Source: Lentisphaerae bacterium RIFOXYA12_64_32 (GTDB lineage: Bacteria; Verrucomicrobiota; Lentisphaeria; Oligosphaerales; YB12-FULL-65-16). Taken from it: a stretch of 55,189 nt of DNA. Under the pieces are notes generated by a model that was not told the origin of the DNA, did not search any database, and saw nothing but the letters and a program-made list of their open reading frames with translations. Positions 49,911-55,189 of this stretch are shown piece after piece. Positions within the stretch are counted from its first letter, which is position 1, and the number at the start of each line of letters is the position of its first letter. The DNA is taken from positions 1 through 55,189 of the forward strand of contig MHBL01000444.1 of the NCBI GenBank assembly GCA_001803235.1, given 5' to 3'. A program made the translations under genes and the position numbers.

Positions 49911-49945
49911 CCGACCTCCGACCTCTGACCTCCGACCTCCGTCTT
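49911..49945 (+). repeat. Tandem heptamer array (CCGACCT)
   Basis: Five tandem units: CCGACCT, CCGACCT, CTGACCT, CCGACCT, CCGTCTT. It lies inside the repeat-rich gap of copy A4. Confidence 0.7.
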
Positions 49946-50053
49946 GGTTCCGGCTACGCCGGCTTAGGAGCCAACGGTGGAACATAGACCCCTGCCACCT
50001 TGTGTGGCCGGTGAACGGGTTCATTGGCTACTGCACCGCACCTCGTCCCCTCC

Positions 50054-50091
50054 CTTCCCTTTCCGCCGACGGCGGACGGGGGAAAGGGAAG
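50054..50091. repeat. Hairpin with 11-bp perfect outer stem
   Basis: CTTCCCTTTCC (50054-50064) pairs with GGAAAGGGAAG (50081-50091), and within it CCGCC-GAC-GGCGG forms a second stem. A further hairpin, CCCGTGGC with GCCACGGG, is at 50133-50153. These are probably parts of the same composite repeat region. Confidence 0.5.
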
Positions 50092-50225
50092 AGAGGGGGG
50101 GACGCACACGTTTGGCGGGCGAACCCGATTCACCCGTGGCACAAGGCCACGGGGGTCTCACGCATGGGCCAGCACGCCGTCGTTCCACCCGCCACTGACG
50201 CATTGCTCGTCCGCCGACCTGCACC

Positions 50226-50254
50226 TTGCCAAGTCCCTCGCCGCCGCGTACCTT
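50226..50254 (+). promoter_or_regulatory. Predicted promoter for the DUF1330 gene
   Basis: TTGCCA (50226-50231), 17 nt and TACCTT (50249-50254). The -35 box begins after a 19-nt gap from the 12-mer CTGACGCATTGC (50195-50206), the same gap as in copies A2 and A3. Confidence 0.4.
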
Positions 50255-50332
50255 ACTTTCCCGGGACATGACGCTCGCTGGCTGCTCAAGCATGACGTTC
50301 GTCATCATCCCATCGCCGCACAAGGAACGACA

Positions 50333-50629
50333 ATGAGCGAACAACCTTCTGCTTACATCATCGGGCACATCACGGTTAAGAGCCCTCAAAAGTGGGCCGA
50401 CTATCGGCGTCGAGTTCCGGCCACGCTGGCGCCGTGGGGCGCCGACGTGGTTTTCCGCGGCAGACTGGCGTCAGTCCTGGCGGGCGAGCACGCGCACACC
50501 GACACGGTGGTGATCCGTTTCCCAAACCTGCAAGCGGTCAATGACTGGCACTCATCCCCGAGTTACCAGGCCCTGATTCCGCTCCGAAACGAAGCCACCG
50601 CGGTAGCTCTGCTCAGCTACGAGGCGTAG
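50333..50629 (+). CDS. DUF1330-family protein
   Basis: This 98-residue cytoplasmic protein has the ferredoxin-like (dimeric alpha/beta barrel) pattern of DUF1330: YIIGHITVKSPQKWADYRRRVP, a beta strand DVVFRGR, and the diagnostic VVIRFPNLQAVNDWHSSPSYQALIPLR. Function of the family is unknown. AAGGAA lies seven bases before the ATG at 50333; the longer open frame is not protein-like. It follows a family A repeat end and a matching promoter, and is transcribed alone or with the next two small genes. Confidence 0.85.
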   Translation: MSEQPSAYIIGHITVKSPQKWADYRRRVPATLAPWGADVVFRGRLASVLAGEHAHTDTVVIRFPNLQAVNDWHSSPSYQALIPLRNEATAVALLSYEA

Positions 50630-50678
50630 TTGTCTCACATGAGCATTGGGGACCAGCAGGAACCGCGTGGAGGGTGAT

Positions 50679-51077
50679 GTGAGTCCAAACCTGCGTTCAT
50701 GGCTGGCCTGGCTGCTGCCGTTTCTGATCAGCGGCGGGATGGCGTTCGGAGCGCTCATCGGCATGACGAGCGTGTCGGATGCCGCACGACAGGATGGCCC
50801 AGCCGGAGACATGGCAGGCGCCGCCGGAGCGCTCATGGTCGTGATCTGCGTGGGGGGCGGATTCGTCATGGCAATGCTTACGGTCATCGTCGCGAAACTG
50901 CGGCGGCGCGGCGCGGTCGAGCGTATCGCTCTGCGGTTTGGTCTAAGCATCGTCGGTGGCGGCGTCATCGGCGCCCTGGCGCCGAATCCCGCGCCCGTGG
51001 CAATTTCGCTGGCGTGGCTCCTGCTCCTGGGCATGCCGGTCTTGCTCTCGTGGTCGTGGCGTGCCAAGGCGGCCTGA
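50679..51077 (+). CDS. Small four-helix membrane protein, function unknown
   Basis: This 132-residue protein has four hydrophobic segments at about residues 8-30, 48-75, 88-107 and 110-128, with few charges between. I recognise no family. A GTG at 50679 is chosen because GGAGGG (50669-50674) precedes it closely; an earlier start would lack a ribosome-binding site. It may form a unit with the neighbouring small membrane protein at 51233. Confidence 0.6.
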   Translation: MSPNLRSWLAWLLPFLISGGMAFGALIGMTSVSDAARQDGPAGDMAGAAGALMVVICVGGGFVMAMLTVIVAKLRRRGAVERIALRFGLSIVGGGVIGALAPNPAPVAISLAWLLLLGMPVLLSWSWRAKAA

Positions 51078-51232
51078 GACGGAAGACGCTTGTTGGGCAA
51101 CCGAGCCGCAGGTGTCGCGTGTCCCGGCTTCGCTCAGAAACTCCGCCGTGGCACGCGGGTGCCGAGGGGGGGGATCTTCGGACGTCGACGTTAGTCTTGA
51201 TTGCGGCTGCGCGGGCCCTTAGGAGGTTGAAC

Positions 51233-51502
51233 GTGTTTATCGGGTTGCTGGTCCATTTCATCATCGGCGCCGGCGGGGGCCTGGTATTGTTCCTGCTCTT
51301 CACCAGGTTGTCGGGAGAAGAGAAATTCTCCTTTCCCTCGGGGGTGATCATCGTAGGCATTGCCTGTGGCGTGTTGGCACACTTCGTCTCACCTTGGGCC
51401 ACGCCTGCAGTCCTGACGCTTTACGCGCTGGCGAATGTCGTTGAACTGCAGCGTTATAGGGCCGCCCAAAAAGCAGTGGACCAGACGTCGAGGCAGAAAT
51501 AG
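51233..51502 (+). CDS. Small two- to three-helix membrane protein, function unknown
   Basis: This 89-residue protein begins with a hydrophobic segment (FIGLLVHFIIGAGGGLVLFL), followed by a short Ser/Glu/Lys loop and two more hydrophobic segments to about residue 68. The C-terminus is basic. AGGAGG (51221-51226) supports the GTG at 51233. I recognise no family. Confidence 0.6.
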   Translation: MFIGLLVHFIIGAGGGLVLFLLFTRLSGEEKFSFPSGVIIVGIACGVLAHFVSPWATPAVLTLYALANVVELQRYRAAQKAVDQTSRQK

Positions 51503-51714
51503 AGGAAAGGCTTTCCCCGACCAGATTCCCTGTTTCTTGCTCCGAGCGCCGTGCTCCGCGTTCCCCCGCCCCTGCACCGCTTGCACTCCGTCGTCGCGTC
51601 GCGTATCTTTGCGGAGTTGGGGAACGGCTGCGAAGTCCGCAACCGGCTCCTGATACATGCCGCGGCAAACCCCAGGTTCCGCCATGCCGCCGTACACAGG
51701 AAAGGGATCCCGCG

Positions 51715-52524
51715 ATGAAGTACTCGTTCATGAGTTTCTCGACCCCAGAGTTGACCCTCGACGACATGCTCGCTCTGGCCAAGCGTCTCGGCTATGACGG
51801 CATCGAGCCGCGCACCAGTGCGAAACACAAGCACGGGGTCGAGTTCGACGCCACTGCCGCGTACCGCGCCGAGTGCAAAAGCAAGGCGGCAGCGGCCGGG
51901 ATTCCGTTCTCCTGCGTTGCCACCTCGTGTGTTTACGCCGATGCGGCGAAGACACAGGAAATGCTCAGCGACACGCACAAGGCGATCGACCTGGCCGCGG
52001 ACGTCGGCGCCGAACGCATTCGCGTGTTCGGCGGCGTCATCCCGCAAGACGTCACCCGCGAGGCGGCCATTGAACGGGTCGCCAAGTCCCTGAAGTCCGT
52101 TGCCGACCATGCCGGTGATCGCGGTGTCACGGTGTGCATGGAGACGCACGACCACTGGTGCGACCCGAACGACGTCGCCAAGGTCATGAAGGCGGTCAAT
52201 CACCCGGCCATTGCGGTGAACTGGGACATCATGCACCCGGTCCGGGTCGCCAAGGTCACCATGCAGCAAGCGTTTGACGTCGTGAAACCGTGGATCCGCC
52301 ACATCCACTTCCACGACGGCAAGACGCTGGAGAACAAGCAACTCGTCATGGTTCCCATCGGCACCGGCGACATCGACCACCGCACGGCGGTGCAATTGCT
52401 CAAGGGCATGAAATACAAACACTACCTCAGCGGCGAGTGGATCAACTGGGAACCGTTCGAAACGCACCTGCCGCGCGAACTGGCGATCATGAAGGGCTAC
52501 GAGAAGGAAAAGGCGAAGAAGTAG
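51715..52524 (+). CDS. Sugar phosphate isomerase/epimerase (xylose isomerase-like TIM barrel)
   Basis: This 269-residue protein begins MKYSFMSFSTPELTLDDMLALAKRLGYDGIEPRTS, typical of the AP endonuclease 2/xylose isomerase-like TIM-barrel family, with metal-binding Glu, Asp and His in CMETHDHWCDPND, AVNWDIMHP and HIHFHDG. Enzymes of this family isomerise or epimerise sugars and cyclitols. It is followed by a DegT aminotransferase after 130 bases and may act in the same pathway. AGGAAAGGG precedes the ATG. Substrate unknown. Confidence 0.87.
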   Translation: MKYSFMSFSTPELTLDDMLALAKRLGYDGIEPRTSAKHKHGVEFDATAAYRAECKSKAAAAGIPFSCVATSCVYADAAKTQEMLSDTHKAIDLAADVGAERIRVFGGVIPQDVTREAAIERVAKSLKSVADHAGDRGVTVCMETHDHWCDPNDVAKVMKAVNHPAIAVNWDIMHPVRVAKVTMQQAFDVVKPWIRHIHFHDGKTLENKQLVMVPIGTGDIDHRTAVQLLKGMKYKHYLSGEWINWEPFETHLPRELAIMKGYEKEKAKK

Positions 52525-52541
52525 CACCCCGTGCCCGCTGT

Positions 52542-52578
52542 GTCCGTTTGGTCTGTTGGGTCCGTTGGGTCCGTTCCG
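52542..52578 (+). repeat. Tandem 9-bp repeat (GTCCGTTTG), second array
   Basis: Four units: GTCCGTTTG, GTCTGTTGG, GTCCGTTGG and GTCCGTTCC. The ending GTCCGTTCCGG is identical to the array at 46158. It lies between the TIM-barrel and DegT genes. Confidence 0.65.
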
Positions 52579-52654
52579 GCACAGCGTCTCTCTAACAGAA
52601 CAAGGCGCCAGCGACCGACAGAAATACCACGTCAACCCGTCCTGGAGGCAGACC

Positions 52655-53788
52655 ATGCACAAGATCGGCGAAGCGGAAATCCGTGCGGTTCGGAAAGTGA
52701 TCGCAGGCAAGCAGTTCATGCGCTATCGCGGCGGCGAGGGCGGTTACACCGAGAAGTTCGAGCAGGCCCTGTGCGAGAAGATGAAGGTGAAGCACGCGCT
52801 GACCGTCAACAGCGGCACCGCCGCCCTGACCTGCGCCGCTGTCGGCATCGGCCTCGGGCCGGGCGACGAGTTCATTGTGCCGGCCTACACGTGGATCGCC
52901 ACGGCGCTCGGACCACTGGCCGCCGGCGCCGTGCCGGTCATGGCCGACATCGACGAGAGCCTGACGCTCGACCCTGCCGACGTCGAACGCAAGATTACGC
53001 CCTACACCAAGGCGATCGTCCCCGTCCACATGGGCAACCTGGTGTGCAATATGGACGCCATCATGGCCCTGGCCGCGAAGCACAACCTGAAGGTCATCGA
53101 GGACGCCTGCCAGGCGGTCGGCGCGGTCTACAAAGGCCGGCGCGTGGCCACCATCGGCCACGCCGGCGCGTTCAGTTTCAATATGTTCAAGAACATCACC
53201 TGCGCCGAAGGCGGCGCCGTGCTGTCCGATGACGACGAGACCTTCTACCGGGCCACGATCTACCATGATGTCGGATCGTTCTCGCGCGCGGCGAATGCGG
53301 GCATCAACGTCCCGTTCTTCGCCGGAGTCAACTTCCGCGTCAGCGAGATCCAGGGCGCGATGATGGGCGAGCAGCTCAAGCGCCTCGACGGCTTCATCGA
53401 CGGGCTGCGCAAGCGCCGCGCCGTGGTGGCCAAGATCCTGTCCAAGTCGTCGCGCTTCCGGGTCAGCCCGCACCACGACCCGGCGAACGCGCTCGCCCTG
53501 ACACTGCTGTTCGAGACCATCGATGAGGCCAAGGCGTTTGCCGCGCAGCACAAACTCGGCCGGCCCATCGACTCCGGGCTGCACGTCTACACGAACTGGG
53601 CCCCGTTGATGAACCAGCGCACGCACCACCCGAAGATGAATCCGTTCACCTGGGCGCACCGCAAAATCGAATACAGCCAGGACATGTGCGCCCGCAGCCT
53701 CGACATCATGGCCCGCACCTGCAGCGTCGGGTTCGCGTACAACACGCCACTGGCCAAGCTCCGCGCCTGGGCCAAGACCCTGGTCTGA
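52655..53788 (+). CDS. DegT/DnrJ/EryC1/StrS-family PLP aminotransferase
   Basis: This 377-residue protein is a sugar aminotransferase-like enzyme. It shows SGTAALTCAAVGIGLGPGDEFIVPAYTWIA near residue 55, VIEDACQAVGAVY at about 145, and the catalytic lysine in SFNMFKNITCAEGG at about 175. The family transfers an amino group from Glu or Gln to keto-sugars for cell-wall or exopolysaccharide sugars. GGAGG (52644-52648) supports the ATG at 52655; the frame extends upstream, where homologs may have a few more residues. It follows the TIM-barrel gene, so the two may process one sugar. Confidence 0.85.
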   Translation: MHKIGEAEIRAVRKVIAGKQFMRYRGGEGGYTEKFEQALCEKMKVKHALTVNSGTAALTCAAVGIGLGPGDEFIVPAYTWIATALGPLAAGAVPVMADIDESLTLDPADVERKITPYTKAIVPVHMGNLVCNMDAIMALAAKHNLKVIEDACQAVGAVYKGRRVATIGHAGAFSFNMFKNITCAEGGAVLSDDDETFYRATIYHDVGSFSRAANAGINVPFFAGVNFRVSEIQGAMMGEQLKRLDGFIDGLRKRRAVVAKILSKSSRFRVSPHHDPANALALTLLFETIDEAKAFAAQHKLGRPIDSGLHVYTNWAPLMNQRTHHPKMNPFTWAHRKIEYSQDMCARSLDIMARTCSVGFAYNTPLAKLRAWAKTLV

Positions 53789-53909
53789 GCGCCCTACGCA
53801 CAGCCGTTCCAACAGTCCGTGCGACGCGTTGCGCGGTGGCGCAATTCCTGCGTAGTGCATAGAGTAGCACGGCGGCGGTTTGCGCGGCTACCGAAAGATG
53901 GTGCTCCGC

Positions 53910-54009
53910 AAAGTAGCAGCACGTCTCCAGCCTTGCTGCCGCGCCCTCCAATCCGCACCGGGCGGACGGACGGCGCGGGGGCTGTAAGGCGGGAGTCTTG
54001 CCCTACTTC
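53910..54009. repeat. Dispersed repeat family C, copy C2 (two inverted arms)
   Basis: The left arm (53910-53945, starting AAAGTAGCAGCACGTCTCC) and the complement of the right arm (53972-54009, starting GAAGTAGGGCAAGACTCCC) are related, so the element is an imperfect inverted repeat of about 100 bp. The right arm matches copy C1 at 33556. The remainder of the 379-bp gap (53789-54167) shows no gene. Confidence 0.6.
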
Positions 54010-54167
54010 GATCCACGGTACCGACAGCCCCGTCCGCTCGCGCCTGGCAGGCTTGTTGCGCAGAAAGAGGACGAACAGACCATCTCAACTCTTGCTCGAT
54101 TGGCGGGGGGAGTGGCGTAGAGAACATGGGGCAGGAGCGCGGGCAGGAGTAACCCGAGGAGCAGTAC

Positions 54168-55049
54168 ATGAAACCGACCGTCCAGGGCATTCTTGCCAAG
54201 GTCAAGCATATCCAGCCGCTGTCGCAGACCCTGGTGCGGCTCCTGCAGTTGGCGGGCAAGGAAGACCATTCGATGCAGGAGATGACCCGCATCATCGCCT
54301 GTGACAATGCCCTCACGGCGAACGTCCTCAAGGTGGTCAACTCCGCGGCCTTCGCCCCCCGGGAGCCGATTACGTCTCTGCCCATGGCCGTGACACGACT
54401 GGGCGAACGACTGGTGGTCGGCATCGCCGTTGGGTCCGGCGCCAGTCTGCATTTCTCCTCCGCTCTGGACGGCTACGACAGTCGGCGTGGTGAGCTTTGG
54501 GAACACTCCCTGCGCACGGCCATTGCCGCGCGCGAATTCGGCCGCCTCGCCGTAAGTCCAATGGAAGTGGATCAAGCCTACACGGGGGGGTTACTGCACG
54601 ACTTGGGCAAGATCATCCTCTCCGACTTCCTCCGCCAGGAACTGGCAGGGCAGACAGACAACCTAGCCGAGGAACTGCGACAGCACGAACGCCACCCCGA
54701 TTTCCTCGCCGTGGAGCGCCGCCTCCTGAACACCGACCACTGCGAGATCGGCATGGCGCTGGGCCGCGAATGGCGCCTCCCGGAAAGCCTCTGCGCCGCC
54801 ATGGCGTGGCATCACGCCCCATCCAAGGCGCCGGAAGAGCACCGCGCCCTGGTTTACTGCGTGCACGGGGGAGACTTCGTGGCCATGCTCTGCGGCGCGG
54901 GCACAGGCATGGACTCGCTCCAGTACTCCATGGACAAGGGCTTCTACGCCCACTTCCGCCTCGGCCCTGGTGCCGTTGAGCGCATCATGCTCACCGTTCA
55001 GGACGAATACAAACAGACCGCCGGCCCCATGCTGGGCACCGCCAAGTAG
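54168..55049 (+). CDS. HDOD-domain protein
   Basis: This 293-residue protein carries an HDOD domain, a degenerate relative of HD phosphohydrolases used in signalling: LKVVNSAAFAPREPITSLPMAVTRLG at about 50-80, GGLLHDLGKIILSDF at about 140, and CEIGMALGREWRLPESLCAAMAWHH at about 190. The HD residue pair is present in LLHDLGK. HDOD proteins usually act with two-component or cyclic-di-GMP systems in motility, surface growth or competence control; no partner is visible here. GAGGAG lies about eight bases before the ATG. A family A repeat begins 50 bases after the stop. Confidence 0.85.
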   Translation: MKPTVQGILAKVKHIQPLSQTLVRLLQLAGKEDHSMQEMTRIIACDNALTANVLKVVNSAAFAPREPITSLPMAVTRLGERLVVGIAVGSGASLHFSSALDGYDSRRGELWEHSLRTAIAAREFGRLAVSPMEVDQAYTGGLLHDLGKIILSDFLRQELAGQTDNLAEELRQHERHPDFLAVERRLLNTDHCEIGMALGREWRLPESLCAAMAWHHAPSKAPEEHRALVYCVHGGDFVAMLCGAGTGMDSLQYSMDKGFYAHFRLGPGAVERIMLTVQDEYKQTAGPMLGTAK

Positions 55050-55099
55050 CGGCGGCCTTTCGACGAATACCACGGCGGTTACACGGTGAGCCGAGTGGT

Positions 55100-55189
55100 C
55101 GGCGCGGAGTGACACGCGAGTAACATGGGAGTCGCGGGTTGAGATAAGGTCGACGGTTGACCGGGGCTGGCGCCTAGAGTGGTCGGAGC
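55100..55189 (+). repeat. Dispersed repeat family A, copy A5 (cut by the window end)
   Basis: It contains CACGCGAGTAACATGG (55113-55128), as in copy A4, and runs into GTCGCGGGT. The stretch 55134-55189 matches the inverted copy A2 (3303-3358) at 51 of 56 positions. The right terminus, expected to end CTGACGCATTAC, lies beyond the window. Confidence 0.7.

Larger units (their letters stand above)
49693..50206 (+). repeat. Dispersed repeat family A, copy A4 (composite)
   Basis: The left module opens with CCGATCAT and GTTACTCGTG (49710-49719) and closes with CACGCGAGTAACATGG (49847-49862). Inside it nested arms pair: CCGGTTCG with CGAACCGG, and CGGGGCGACGAT with ATCGTCGCCCCG. The right module ends CCACTGACGCATTGC (50192-50206). 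Between the modules lie a 7-bp tandem array and two further hairpins. The sequence GGCGCAGAGTGACACGCGAG recurs near 55101. No gene is present in the 673-bp gap. Confidence 0.65.

Noticed and set aside
49911..49945. The heptamer array as a CRISPR-like array.
   Set aside because: Units are 7 bp in direct tandem without spacers, and no cas gene is near.

Overview
The window is high-GC DNA from a bacterial chromosome. Genes lie on both strands, usually with good Shine-Dalgarno sites. I see no rRNA, tRNA, CRISPR array, phage block or transposase gene. The gene content suggests the PVC superphylum (Lentisphaerota, Kiritimatiellota or Planctomycetota type) or Candidatus Hydrogenedentota. The main clues are DUF4838-type secreted proteins, FAD-dependent oxidoreductases with carbohydrate-binding-like tails, several Gfo/Idh/MocA dehydrogenases, a neutral ceramidase-like enzyme, a TMTC-like TPR membrane protein and a large PKD/Fn3 secreted protein. 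This is inference from gene families; no marker gene here settles the phylum.

Layout. 1-15.5 kb: an envelope coiled-coil protein, a TIM-barrel-like protein and a DUF4838 protein sharing a CxCxxC motif, a glycine-zipper lipoprotein, a 1385-residue multidomain secreted protein, a URO-D family protein, and a minus-strand metallophosphoesterase plus glycerophosphodiesterase pair. 15.5-23.2 kb: a BamE-like lipoprotein, a family 2 glycosyltransferase, then rseP, cmk, a YbgC-like thioesterase, a WecA/MraY-type transferase, nadC and a Gfo/Idh oxidoreductase. 23.5-31.3 kb (minus): leuC, leuD, a large K/E/A-rich exported protein, a TMTC-like protein and a second Gfo/Idh oxidoreductase. 31.5-36.8 kb: an RNase D-like exonuclease, mutM, a Gfo/Idh gene fragment, a ceramidase-like enzyme and a two-subunit class I fumarase/tartrate dehydratase. 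37.1-43.1 kb: a LysR regulator divergent from the fumarase genes, a PocR/AraC regulator divergent from an FAD oxidoreductase, and a second FAD oxidoreductase with a discoidin-like tail. 43.3-49.7 kb: a complete CecR-YbhGFSR-like module (TetR, HlyD lipoprotein, two ATPases, two ABC-2 permeases). 50.3-55.0 kb: a DUF1330 protein, two small membrane proteins, a xylose-isomerase-like TIM barrel, a DegT/DnrJ aminotransferase and an HDOD protein.

The most unusual content is intergenic. At least three dispersed repeat families occupy the gaps. Family A (five occurrences) is modular, with inverted GTTACTCG/CGAGTAAC arms and ends in CTGACGCATTAC. Each of the four complete CTGACGCATTAC-type ends on the plus strand points at a gene start, and in three of them a sigma-70-like -35 box begins exactly 19 nt further on. 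Three of the four downstream genes encode envelope proteins. Family B (three copies of about 120-160 bp) also always points toward a gene start. Family C flanks a truncated gene. In addition there is a 196-bp MITE-like element upstream of the second FAD oxidoreductase, a 24-bp-stem hairpin inside the ABC operon, 7- and 9-bp tandem repeats, and a textbook LysR box (TATTGAT-N11-ATCAATA) centred about 63 bp upstream of the predicted fumarase start site.
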